Part shown: piece by piece, positions 1 to 7,354 of the stretch
Layout of the letters: every line of letters starts with the position of its first letter
Numbering within the stretch: the first letter of the stretch is position 1
Source of the DNA: Methylophaga sp.
GTDB lineage: Bacteria > Pseudomonadota > Gammaproteobacteria > Nitrosococcales > Methylophagaceae
Direction of reading: 5' to 3'
Assembly: GCA_002733715.2 (NCBI GenBank)
Contig: NVWQ02000042.1
Span: 1 to 64,000 of the forward strand
DNA: 64,000 nt
Made by a program: the position numbers and the translations under genes
Notes under the pieces: model-generated
What the model was told of the DNA's origin: nothing
Seen by the model: only the letters and a program-made list of their open reading frames with translations
The model's database searches: none

Positions 1-30
1 ACGCCAAGCCCAATGTCTGGTTTGTTAGGT
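1..30 (-). other. Start of an integron attC site, cut by the window edge
   Basis: On the minus strand the bases from 30 down to 24 read ACCTAAC, which fits the R'' core RYYYAAC of attC recombination sites. A further 23 bases run off the window. The site lies 24 bp after the stop codon of the small minus-strand gene at 55-234 and on the cassette side of the integrase gene, which is where an attC belongs. The matching R' core (GTTRRRY) and the hairpin would lie outside the window, so the assignment rests on one core box and its position. Confidence 0.5.
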
Positions 31-68
31 GTTCACGATCATAAGATTGGGTGTTCACGTTCGTAAGA
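30..68. repeat. Two 17-bp near-identical direct repeats
   Basis: Bases 30-46 and 52-68 share TGTTCACG(A/T)TC(A/G)TAAGA, 22 bp apart. The second copy overlaps the last codons and stop of the cassette gene. The first abuts the attC core. This looks like a local duplication of the cassette's 3' end. Confidence 0.6.
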
Positions 69-234
69 ATACGCATTTGTATCTATCTTTCTCAGGAATT
101 CGGTGAATAAACCTGAAATCTTCTACATTTTTAAGATGACTCCAGTATTTATTATTTTCAGCAAATTCGTCTGAAAATGCCATTAGTCTTGAAATGTAAG
201 GAGCAACTTCCTCCAAGTCTTTTCTAATGTCCAA
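55..234 (-). CDS. Small integron cassette gene, 59 aa, unknown function
   Basis: A TTG-initiated frame of 59 codons preceded by AGGAGT four bases upstream, a good ribosome site. The product begins LDIRKDLEEVAPY (the first residue would be Met) and ends KCVFLRT. It is soluble and charged, with no membrane segment or cysteine cluster, and I do not recognise a family. It reads away from the integrase gene and its stop is followed after 24 bp by an attC-like core, which is the layout of an integron gene cassette. An upstream in-frame TAG leaves no ATG start. The strong Shine-Dalgarno site and the cassette layout are the evidence that it is a gene. Confidence 0.5.
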   Translation of the reverse strand: MDIRKDLEEVAPYISRLMAFSDEFAENNKYWSHLKNVEDFRFIHRIPEKDRYKCVFLRT

Positions 235-251
235 TTTGACTCCTATATGGT

Positions 252-310
252 GCTAACTTGTTAATAAGCAGAATCGAAATTCTGTGTATTATTTGTATGT
301 ATACGTAATG
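252..310 (-). other. Candidate attI region between integrase and first cassette
   Basis: In an integron the attI site lies between the integrase start and the first cassette. Here that interval is about 235-362. The minus strand carries GTTAGC (257 down to 252), close to the GTTRRRY core, 18 bp before the cassette gene's TTG start. The core match is imperfect and attI sites vary widely between integrons, so the exact site is a guess from position. Confidence 0.3.
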
Positions 311-362
311 CTATTCTTTGTATTATCATATTAAGCCTATAAACCAGAATTATGATGTAATA

Positions 363-1391
363 ATGTCGCAATCAGAGAGTGATGTCAATTTTAGTAAATA
401 CAAGCCTTCGTCTCCGCGAATAATGGATCAGGTTCGTGAGGTTTTACGTTATCATCATTATGGTATTCGCACCGAAGAGGCCTATGTACGGTGGATTAAA
501 CAATTCATTCATTTTAATGGAACACGCCATCCTAAAGAAATGGGAAAATATGAAATTGAACGGTTTTTAACTCATTTGGCGGTTAATAAGAATGTTGCGG
601 CATCAACACAAAACCAAGCTTTGAATGCGATTGTGTTTTTATATAAAAAAGTGCTTGATTTACCCATTGCTGATGATCTTGCCCCGATCCGTTCAAGGAA
701 GCCGGTACGTTTGCCTGTTGTATTAAGTAAAAGTGAAGTTGCTCAACTATTATCTGCAATGACGGGGGTAACTTTATTGATGGCTCAACTGATGTATGGT
801 GGTGGGTTGCGGGTGATGGAGGTGCTACGCCTTCGCGTACAGGATATTGATTTTGGCAATGGTTATTTAATGATCCGTGATGGAAAGGGCGGCAAGGATC
901 GCTCTACTTTACTTGCTCCTTCGTTAATTTTAGAATTAAAAAATCACCTTGAATCCGTTCGGAGCATGTTTGATGATGATGTGGATAAAGGGGTGGCTAA
1001 TGTGTATTTGCCGAATGCGTTAGCCAAAAAATATCTTCATGCAGGAAAAACGTGGGAGTGGCAATATGTATTTCCTTCTAGAAAGTTATCTAAAGATCCT
1101 CGTGGAGGTGAGATTAGACGGCATCATATGAGTGATACGGTCTTGGGTAAAGCGATTAAAAGTGCAAAAAATAAAGTGAGCATTGATAAGCGGGTAACAT
1201 CACATACTTTACGCCATTCGTTTGCTACGCATCTGTTAGAGGCTGGAACCAATATTCGTGTGGTTCAAAAATTGTTAGGCCATGCGGACGTAAAAACTAC
1301 TGAGATTTATACGCATGTGTTGCAGCAGAATTTAAGTAGTGTGATGAGTCCGCTGGAGGCGTTGTTTGGCAAGGAAGTGGATTCCCGATAA
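363..1391 (+). CDS. intI: Integron integrase IntI, tyrosine recombinase
   Basis: Site-specific tyrosine recombinase that inserts and excises gene cassettes at attI and attC. With the ATG at 363 the protein has 342 aa, a normal IntI length. An N-terminal SAM-like DNA-binding domain (about 20-110, DQVREVLRYHHYGIRTEEAY) precedes the catalytic domain. The full catalytic set is visible: R150 (GGGLRVMEVLRLR), K178 (GKGGKDR), H281 and R284 (HTLRHSFATH), H307 (LLGHADVKTTEIYTH) and Y316. The insertion that separates IntI from XerC/D is present at about 205-265 (ALAKKYLHAGKTWEWQYVFPS, then RRHHMSDTVL). A TTG at 318 is in frame, but family alignments start near the chosen ATG. The cassette gene diverges on its left, the classic layout. 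No inactivating change is visible. Confidence 0.93.
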   Translation: MSQSESDVNFSKYKPSSPRIMDQVREVLRYHHYGIRTEEAYVRWIKQFIHFNGTRHPKEMGKYEIERFLTHLAVNKNVAASTQNQALNAIVFLYKKVLDLPIADDLAPIRSRKPVRLPVVLSKSEVAQLLSAMTGVTLLMAQLMYGGGLRVMEVLRLRVQDIDFGNGYLMIRDGKGGKDRSTLLAPSLILELKNHLESVRSMFDDDVDKGVANVYLPNALAKKYLHAGKTWEWQYVFPSRKLSKDPRGGEIRRHHMSDTVLGKAIKSAKNKVSIDKRVTSHTLRHSFATHLLEAGTNIRVVQKLLGHADVKTTEIYTHVLQQNLSSVMSPLEALFGKEVDSR

Positions 1392-1556
1392 AAGATCTCG
1401 GGAATGACGGGGCTTTTTGATCTCGGAAACGAAGTAACCGAAGGATCAATGACGGGTTCTTTCCGCTCGTAGGTGGTAGGCTCTTTGAGATCGGAAGTGG
1501 CAGGCTCTTTGAGCTCGGTAATGACAGGCCTCTTTGACATCGGAGATGATGATAAG
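1392..1556. repeat. Degenerate tandem array of about 24-bp units after intI
   Basis: The stretch after the integrase stop is made of irregular units of the type GA(G/T)(A/C)TCGG-AATGAC-GGGCTCTTT, repeated about five times with changes. One unit carries the 35-bp element at 1419-1453. The unit core (TCGGGAATGACGG) also resembles the palindrome at 34780-34806. A 98-codon minus-strand frame across it (residues such as ELKEPATSDLKEPTTYERKEP) reflects the repeat and is not a gene. Confidence 0.6.
1419..1453 (+). repeat. 35-bp inverted repeat, left copy
   Basis: Begins GATCTCGGAAACGAAGTAAC and ends GGATCAATGAC. The exact reverse complement is at 3206-3240. The two copies enclose the HExGH gene, tcdA and the TraR-like gene (about 1.75 kb). 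Confidence 0.85.
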
Positions 1557-1559
1557 GAG

Positions 1560-2075
1560 TTAGTTTTTTCGATTTTGCCAGGTTGGGAGTTGTTGGTCAT
1601 CAATAATATTATGATTGATTAACCAGTGTTTGGCATCTTCGGAATCCTGTTCAAACCAAGCTTTGGCGCTGCCTAAGCGAAAGGTATAGCCCCAGCTATC
1701 CATGTCGGTCAGCATCCTTTCTTTGCCCATTTCAGGAAGATGATCGGCTAGTAATATTTGCAAATAACACACACCATTTTCTTCGTCATAATCACCTTCG
1801 GCATTGGTGTCTAGTTCGCCTCGACGGATAGGATCCATGCAGATGTAATGCCCTGATTCATGTAGGGCAGAATGGACGGGTGTGTCATGGCGAAGGTAGA
1901 GTTTATTGCCAATTAAGCCTGCTTCGCGTTCTCCAAAAAAGCTTCCGGGTATGTTTTGATCATCAGTAACATGCTCAATATTAATACCATAAGGTTTGAG
2001 TAGGGTGCTAAGTTGTTGTTGGCGCTTTGGGTCACAATTTAAAACATTAGTTGGATCTTCAGACACGGCGTGCAT
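1560..2075 (-). CDS. Putative HExGH zinc-metalloprotease-like protein, 171 aa
   Basis: Unrecognised cytosolic protein with no signal peptide or membrane segment. It carries H72-E73-S-G-H76 (ALHESGHYICMD), the pattern of gluzincin-type metallopeptidases, in which two histidines bind zinc and the glutamate is catalytic. A third ligand may lie in the acidic stretch after it (DTNAEGDYDEENG). The ATG at 2075 lies inside the end of tcdA (17-bp overlap), so the two genes are probably translated together. A TTG two codons earlier is also possible. The context suggests a role linked to TcdA or simply co-transcription. Protease activity is an inference from one motif. Confidence 0.7.
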   Translation of the reverse strand: MHAVSEDPTNVLNCDPKRQQQLSTLLKPYGINIEHVTDDQNIPGSFFGEREAGLIGNKLYLRHDTPVHSALHESGHYICMDPIRRGELDTNAEGDYDEENGVCYLQILLADHLPEMGKERMLTDMDSWGYTFRLGSAKAWFEQDSEDAKHWLINHNIIDDQQLPTWQNRKN

Positions 2076-2796
2076 CACCAATAATATGATTTGTCACCAT
2101 GCCAGCAAGGGTGAGCCCAAAAATAGATGGCATATAGCTCATAGTGCCATTCACTGCGCGCGGACGACCACGGGCGACTTGTTCTGGCGGCAGTGCCGGC
2201 AGGGGAGATTCGATTGAATAAACGGTTTGAACACCTTCACCTACACCGCGTCTTCGGAGGTATTTACGTAATTGTTTGGCAAGTTTGCACATGGATGTAT
2301 CCATAATATCGCCTGTGCGAATCAGTGAGGGATCAAGCTTGCCACCCGCGCCCATGCTAGCAAAAATAGGCGTTTTATTACGCCATGCTGTTGCGATTAA
2401 TTCGACTTTACTGCTCATGCTATCAATGGCATCTACCACTATATCAAAATCATCAGATAACACATCAGGGATGCTGGTAGGTGTGAGGAACTCAGTATCA
2501 ATGTTTACTTTGCAGTCTGGATTGATGTCTTTAATTCGCTCTGCCATCACTTCAACTTTGAGTTGACCCACAGTTGAATTAAGCGCAATTAGTTGTCGGT
2601 TAATATTTGATGTTGAAACCACATCATGATCAACTAATGTTAATTGGCCTACACCCATTCTAGCTAATGCTTCGGCAGTGAATGAGCCGACGCCACCCAT
2701 GCCAGCAAGAAATACATGGCTGGCTTGTAAGCGCTCGATACCTTGATCGCCGATTAATATATGGGTACGTTCAAATAGTGGGTTGGTGTTAGTCAT
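2059..2796 (-). CDS. tcdA: tRNA threonylcarbamoyladenosine dehydratase TcdA
   Basis: E1-like (ThiF/MoeB fold) enzyme that uses ATP to cyclise t6A at position 37 of ANN-decoding tRNAs to ct6A. The 245-aa protein shows the nucleotide-binding loop GMGGVGS at 32-38, the acidic segment LVDHDVVSTSNINRQ at about 55-69 and DIVVDAIDSMSSK near 120. The conserved C-terminal block SYMPSIFGLTLAGMV is present. It lacks the CxxC zinc pairs of MoeB/ThiF, as TcdA does. It starts at ATG 2796. The next gene begins within its 3' end. No csd sulfur-transfer genes are seen nearby. Confidence 0.9.
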   Translation of the reverse strand: MTNTNPLFERTHILIGDQGIERLQASHVFLAGMGGVGSFTAEALARMGVGQLTLVDHDVVSTSNINRQLIALNSTVGQLKVEVMAERIKDINPDCKVNIDTEFLTPTSIPDVLSDDFDIVVDAIDSMSSKVELIATAWRNKTPIFASMGAGGKLDPSLIRTGDIMDTSMCKLAKQLRKYLRRRGVGEGVQTVYSIESPLPALPPEQVARGRPRAVNGTMSYMPSIFGLTLAGMVTNHIIGDARRV

Positions 2797-2836
2797 GACC
2801 TATTTTAACGTATGACTAAATGAGTTGGAAGTTAAT

Positions 2837-2861
2837 CCTTCGACAGGCTCAGGACGAACGG
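2837..2861. repeat. Short dispersed repeat (TTCGACAGGCTCAGGACGAACGG type)
   Basis: This 25-bp sequence, CCTTCGACAGGCTCAGGACG followed by AACGG, is of a kind I know as a scattered intergenic element in many proteobacterial genomes. It sits between tcdA and the end of the TraR-like gene, 5 bp from the latter's stop codon. Only one copy is in this window, so the repeat call rests on recall. Confidence 0.45.
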
Positions 2862-2866
2862 AGTGT

Positions 2867-3151
2867 TTATTCTTGTTTTGAAGCGCAGGGTACACACATA
2901 GTTGATGCGGGGTCAATTTCTAAACGTTGATGATTTATTTCATCATCGCACACACTGCAATATCCATAATCACCCGATGCGATAAGTGCTAAGGCTGTCG
3001 ATATTTTTCTAAGTTGTTGCTGGCGCAGTCGAGTTGTTTCTACAGCCATTGATTGTGATTGCATGGCATCCATCCTCGATACGCGACCAACACTAGACTG
3101 ATCAAGCTCAACCGTTTCTGTTGCACTTTGAGCCATCTGTTGCGATGTCAT
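2867..3151 (-). CDS. TraR/DksA-family zinc-finger protein, 5' end doubtful
   Basis: Small relative of DksA/TraR, proteins that bind the RNA polymerase secondary channel. The C-terminal C4 zinc finger is intact (CSVCDDEI, then CVPCASK, about residues 68-89), preceded by the family block VELDQSSVGRVSRMDAMQ. From ATG 3151 the product is 94 aa, but the same frame continues upstream to codon 3190 with IKQLLEAQRDEL, which matches the usual family N terminus. No ATG, GTG or TTG lies in that extension, only an ATC at 3187, and the 35-bp repeat begins at 3206. The native start may therefore have been lost when the repeat arrived, leaving a slightly shortened protein. Confidence 0.8.
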   Translation of the reverse strand: MTSQQMAQSATETVELDQSSVGRVSRMDAMQSQSMAVETTRLRQQQLRKISTALALIASGDYGYCSVCDDEINHQRLEIDPASTMCVPCASKQE

Positions 3152-3205
3152 TAACTCATCACGCTGAGCTTCTAGTAATTGTTTGATTTTTTAGATTTCC
3201 AAAAG

Positions 3206-3240
3206 GTCATTGATCCTTCGGTTACTTCGTTTCCGAGATC
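3206..3240 (-). repeat. 35-bp inverted repeat, right copy
   Basis: Exact reverse complement of 1419-1453. It lies just upstream of the TraR-like gene, where that gene's first codons and ribosome site would be expected. Confidence 0.85.
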
Positions 3241-3329
3241 TTACTCAGTCAAACTAAGCATAAGCTTATAGGGGCTATGCCCGTGACCAATTAATTTACA
3301 GGTTTTTCTTTGTCATTGCTATCACCCTT

Positions 3330-3393
3330 GTCATTGCGAACGCAGTGAAGCAATCCAGCCCTGCCTAGATTGCTTCGCGTTGCTCGCAATGAC
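3330..3393. repeat. Palindromic dispersed repeat, possible terminator
   Basis: GTCATTGCGAACGCAGTGAA opens an imperfect palindrome that closes with GTTGCTCGCAATGAC. The arms fold into one long hairpin around an AATCCAGCCC/CTGCCTAGATT centre. Elements of this TCATTGCGA type are common between genes in several gammaproteobacterial genomes. It lies just beyond the tgpA stop (3411) and could end that transcript, although no T-run follows. Confidence 0.6.
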
Positions 3394-3410
3394 GGAGAGT
3401 TCGTTATCGT

Positions 3411-5387
3411 TCATGCTTTCTTGGGCTTGAATACTTTAATGGCTTGTTTTAATTGCTCTATTGACGCAGATCGTTTGCCATAATGCAAGTTAATATAGAG
3501 CTGTGTTATGTGATCTATTTCAATGGCATTATCGGGATAATGTTGTTTTAGTCTGCTAGCAAAGTCGATCGGACCTTCGCTTATTTCACGCTTCATCGTG
3601 ACCTTATGGCAAAATTTTTGATAAAGACGCACAATGGGATCATGATGTTTGCGACGGTAAAAAATAAATAGGCTGATAATTAGCAACACGACACTAATAG
3701 AAGCTGCCAGCCAAACCGCCATTTTCTGCCAATCCGGACTGGACATACCTAATTTGGCCAAAAATTCTTTTTGAAGTTTGGGGCCATAAGCTAAAATCCA
3801 TTGATTCCATTTATTATCGAGTGCATCTAAATTATTGCGTAGAGCTTGCCATAACTCAGATAATTTCTGACTTTGAGCTATAAGCAAAGGCGATCGCATC
3901 GTTAAGGGCATCACGGTGCTCATGCCTTGTTCAATACGTTCTTTTGATACTGCGGCGGTGGGATCGATGCGGATCCATCCTTTGCCTTTGATCCATACTT
4001 CAGTCCACGCATGGGCATCGCGCTGTCGAATAACTAAGAAGTTATCAATAGGGTTTATTTCGCCCCCTTGATAACCTGTAACAACACGTGTTGGTACACC
4101 TGCAGCACGCATCAATACGGTAAAACTGGCGGCATAGTGTTCACAAAACCCTTGACGAGTTTCAAATAAAAATTGGTCAATAGTATCGCCGTTTAATGGG
4201 GCTGGGCTAAGCGTATAATAAAAGTCTTGTTGGTTAAAATGGCTTAATGCTAGCTCTATCAGCTCGTTAGGATCATCTGTTGTTTGTCGCCACTGCTGAG
4301 CTAACGCCCGAGTTTTGGGGTGTAAGTTCTCGGGGAAATGCAGGGCTGCTGGCAGCAATGGCTCGTGGTCAGCATTAAATTGATATTGCGTTGCTGAACT
4401 GAGCTGAAACTGTGTGCGTTGTTTGATTTTTTCATCTGTTAGCAGTTGACCATCTTGGCTAAAGTGCGTTTTTTCACCGGCGGGTAATTGAGTGGGAAAA
4501 TCGAGCGCAAATAACCAGTTATTATTGTGCGCTTCTAGGGTGGTGGTGTAGTGGTACGTTAAGCCCGACGTTGTAATATTAGGTTTAGCTTGGCTGACTA
4601 TTTGTTGTTCTTCAAGCTCTGTCCAGGTTGTACCATCGGTGTTCCATAGCACAGGGCCACGCCAATATAAGTTAGCTTGCGCAGGTATTTTATCTTCAAA
4701 CTTGACTCTAAAAGCAATGTCATCCGATTGAATAAGCTGGCTTATTTTTCCAAGTGTCATACTATTATCAATACCTGTTTTGGCATTATAAGCATCATCG
4801 GGCAAGCCCCATAACGGCCCTGCGATTCGCGGGAACAATACAAACAGTAATATCATCAATGGCACAGCTTGTAGCAACATTTTTCCCGCTAATTGAAGCT
4901 TGAATTTAGTGCGTATCGATTGATTAAGATCGTTAAGGCTAATAAGGCTGGCAGTCATAATAATGACTACGACAAACATTAATGCAGCAGTGGCGATGCT
5001 TTGTGAATAGAAAAAGTTGGTTACGACCAAAAAATACCCTAAAAAACTACTAAGATAATAATCACGATTGCTGCGTATTTCGGTGACTTTAATGCCTAAC
5101 ATCACGGTGAGCAAGGCCACGCCCGCATCACGGCCAATCAGATTACCGTAGTGTAATAATAGTAAGGTAACTGCAAATGCAGCAATGCTAAGTTGGAGCC
5201 AGCGTTGCTTTTTATACTGTTTGGAGGGCAATGGCCATGCATGCCAAATATTCATGCAACGCCAGCCAATCATTGCGAGGAAAATTATGGCAACCCAGAT
5301 GGGTTGATAATAAAAATGAGGCAGGGCGCCTAGTGTTAGGCCAAGCATTAGCCAGAGCAATGAATGATTGGAAGGCATATTATTCAT
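3411..5387 (-). CDS. tgpA: TgpA-like membrane transglutaminase
   Basis: The 658-aa protein has about six to eight membrane helices in the first 190 residues (DUF3488 region), a periplasmic transglutaminase core, one helix near 555-575 and a cytosolic tail (DUF4129-like). The papain-type triad is visible: C415 (RQGFCEHYAASF), H459 (RDAHAWTEVW) and D475 (IRIDPTAAV). Pseudomonas TgpA has nearly the same length and layout. It is last of three genes with DUF58 and MoxR (8-bp overlap with the DUF58 gene), a very common trio. The substrate is unknown. Peptide cross-linking or peptidoglycan-related cleavage at the envelope is the usual proposal. Confidence 0.88.
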   Translation of the reverse strand: MNNMPSNHSLLWLMLGLTLGALPHFYYQPIWVAIIFLAMIGWRCMNIWHAWPLPSKQYKKQRWLQLSIAAFAVTLLLLHYGNLIGRDAGVALLTVMLGIKVTEIRSNRDYYLSSFLGYFLVVTNFFYSQSIATAALMFVVVIIMTASLISLNDLNQSIRTKFKLQLAGKMLLQAVPLMILLFVLFPRIAGPLWGLPDDAYNAKTGIDNSMTLGKISQLIQSDDIAFRVKFEDKIPAQANLYWRGPVLWNTDGTTWTELEEQQIVSQAKPNITTSGLTYHYTTTLEAHNNNWLFALDFPTQLPAGEKTHFSQDGQLLTDEKIKQRTQFQLSSATQYQFNADHEPLLPAALHFPENLHPKTRALAQQWRQTTDDPNELIELALSHFNQQDFYYTLSPAPLNGDTIDQFLFETRQGFCEHYAASFTVLMRAAGVPTRVVTGYQGGEINPIDNFLVIRQRDAHAWTEVWIKGKGWIRIDPTAAVSKERIEQGMSTVMPLTMRSPLLIAQSQKLSELWQALRNNLDALDNKWNQWILAYGPKLQKEFLAKLGMSSPDWQKMAVWLAASISVVLLIISLFIFYRRKHHDPIVRLYQKFCHKVTMKREISEGPIDFASRLKQHYPDNAIEIDHITQLYINLHYGKRSASIEQLKQAIKVFKPKKA

Positions 5388-6345
5388 AGAGTGCTAAGGC
5401 AGTTAAACAACGATGACGATGGGACTCGCCATGACCGAAATGGATGATATTATTGGGCAAGGCCAAACCATAAGACATACCCGAGGATTCGGCTTGTAAT
5501 ACCCACTTACACATTTGTGATAAGCGCGCCTCGACATCTTTGATTTGTGAGACATCTTGCCAATTAAGCATCAATCTACCGCCTTGAAGATTACTAAATT
5601 GTTTGGTGCGTAACACATCATCTCGTGCCATTGCTTTCCATGCAATGGCGTGAATAGGATCGCCTGTTCGATATCGATTAAAACCTGAAAAATCATCCAT
5701 TCCTTGCTGTTGCTGAGTGTTTAGTTTTTGCCCTTGTTCCGTGGCATCAGGTAAGGGTAGTGTCCCCTCAGGTTTAGGGTAAATAATGGCAGTGTAGTCA
5801 TTAGGGAAATAACTCCACGTTGAATATAAGCCCATGGGGAATTGACTAGCAATACGAATACGGCCTAGCGACTGTTTGCCACGAGTTTTGCTGGGCAGTG
5901 CATAGCTAAATCGAGCTGTTTGCTGAGGCTTTGTGTGTGCTAATTGTTGTGGGTGTAGATAGCCAGCTAATCTGCGAAACGGGTTCCATGAACGAGGCGT
6001 CTTTTGTCTAGAGCTGATTTCAATATGATAATGATTAGACTGAGATTGATTTTCTATAACTAAGGTGAAATTAACATCTTGACCACAAAAGACAGGTTTT
6101 GAATTAGCTTGTAATAGTTCTATTTTAGATATATTACGATATGAGTGCAGCATAGCAATTTGGCCTAAACTGGCTAATAAAAAGGCTAAAACATGGCCTA
6201 AGCTATTACTATAATTAATAGCGCCAAGTAAAATTAAGAGTATAAAACCTGCATACATAAAACCAAAGCGTGTAGGGACGATGAATATTCGTCTACCGCG
6301 CATTTGCTTAAAGCGTTGGTAAAGCCTATGAAGTGCTTGTGCCAT
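5380..6345 (-). CDS. DUF58-domain protein
   Basis: This 321-aa protein has two membrane helices near residues 25-65 followed by a soluble domain. The DUF58 signature (R-Y-x-x-G-D-x-x-x-x-I-x-W-K-x-x-A-R) appears as NRYRTGDPIHAIAWKAMAR near 225-243, with His where Arg is usual. DUF58 proteins are von Willebrand A-like partners of MoxR ATPases. The gene sits between moxR and tgpA, 14 bp after moxR and overlapping tgpA, so the three form one operon and probably one membrane assembly. Confidence 0.88.
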   Translation of the reverse strand: MAQALHRLYQRFKQMRGRRIFIVPTRFGFMYAGFILLILLGAINYSNSLGHVLAFLLASLGQIAMLHSYRNISKIELLQANSKPVFCGQDVNFTLVIENQSQSNHYHIEISSRQKTPRSWNPFRRLAGYLHPQQLAHTKPQQTARFSYALPSKTRGKQSLGRIRIASQFPMGLYSTWSYFPNDYTAIIYPKPEGTLPLPDATEQGQKLNTQQQQGMDDFSGFNRYRTGDPIHAIAWKAMARDDVLRTKQFSNLQGGRLMLNWQDVSQIKDVEARLSQMCKWVLQAESSGMSYGLALPNNIIHFGHGESHRHRCLTALALYE

Positions 6346-6359
6346 TTTTATTTAATAGA

Positions 6360-7277
6360 TTAAGGAATGGCAACGTGAGCAATAAGCTCATTAACAATAT
6401 CCCGATCAAGGTAGGCATCACGTGTTTGCAGACGGTGGCCAACAATATTGGCTAATACCGCTTGCACATCTTCTGGCAAAACTTGTTCACGTTCTTCAAT
6501 TAAGGCCCACGCTTGTGCTGCACGTAGCAAACCTAAACCTGCTCGTGGAGATAAACCAAAATGAAATAAATCAGAGTTGCGGCTATGTTCTAGTAGTTGT
6601 TGTACATAATTAATAATTGCTGGTGAGGTATGAATATTTTCAACTTCAGTTTGAATAGCTAATAATTGTTCGGGTGAGATAACGGCTTGTAGCTGTTTTA
6701 GTTTGTCTCGACCATTTTGCCCCAATAATAACTTCCGTTCAGCTTCAGCATCAGGATAGCCAATTTCAATTCGCATTAAAGAACGATCCAATTGTGATTC
6801 AGGTAATGGAAAGGTGCCGATCTGGTTTGATGGATTTTGGGTGGCGATCACAAAAAATGGATTGGCTAAATCATATGTTTCACCTTCAATACTGATTTGC
6901 CTTTCTTCCATTGCTTCGAGCAGGGCGCTTTGAGTGCGAGGAGTGGTGCGATTGATTTCATCAGCTAATAATAGTTGGCAAAAAATAGGCCCTTTATGAA
7001 AAGTAAACTGATTAGTTTGGCGATCAAAAACAGATACGCCTAAAATATCAGCAGGCAACATATCACTGGTGAATTGTACACGTTGGAATGCTAGACCTAG
7101 TGCATTGGCAAGGCTATGAGCTAAAGTGGTTTTTCCTACACCGGGTACATCTTCGATTAATAAATGGCCCTTTGCTAATAGGCAGGTTAATGCTAGCTTT
7201 GTTACCTGCTCTTTACCTAGAATAATATCATTCAGGGTAACAAGTATTGATTTTATAGCCGTTGCCGTTGATGCCAT
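6360..7277 (-). CDS. MoxR-family AAA+ ATPase
   Basis: Cytosolic AAA+ chaperone, 305 aa from ATG 7277, which is preceded by AGGA at seven bases. A TTG two codons earlier is less likely. Walker A is EDVPGVGKTT (42-51), Walker B LLADEINR (about 105-112) and sensor 1 VIATQNP (about 140-146). The C-terminal lid FGLSPRAGLGLLRAAQAWA is the MoxR hallmark. It is first in the moxR-DUF58-tgpA operon. Members act with VWA-domain partners in maturing envelope or metalloprotein complexes. The client here is unknown. Confidence 0.93.
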   Translation of the reverse strand: MASTATAIKSILVTLNDIILGKEQVTKLALTCLLAKGHLLIEDVPGVGKTTLAHSLANALGLAFQRVQFTSDMLPADILGVSVFDRQTNQFTFHKGPIFCQLLLADEINRTTPRTQSALLEAMEERQISIEGETYDLANPFFVIATQNPSNQIGTFPLPESQLDRSLMRIEIGYPDAEAERKLLLGQNGRDKLKQLQAVISPEQLLAIQTEVENIHTSPAIINYVQQLLEHSRNSDLFHFGLSPRAGLGLLRAAQAWALIEEREQVLPEDVQAVLANIVGHRLQTRDAYLDRDIVNELIAHVAIP

Positions 7278-7354
7278 GAACAAATCCTAAAGAGTATAAA
7301 TAAGGCATAATTGTCCCACATTTATGGAAGCAAAGATGCGAACAATTAGGCGTT

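Noticed and set aside
1307-1603. 98-codon minus-strand frame with LKEPTTYERKEP-like repeats
   Set aside because: It lies over the degenerate repeat array and the end of intI. No ribosome site and no protein-like domain.
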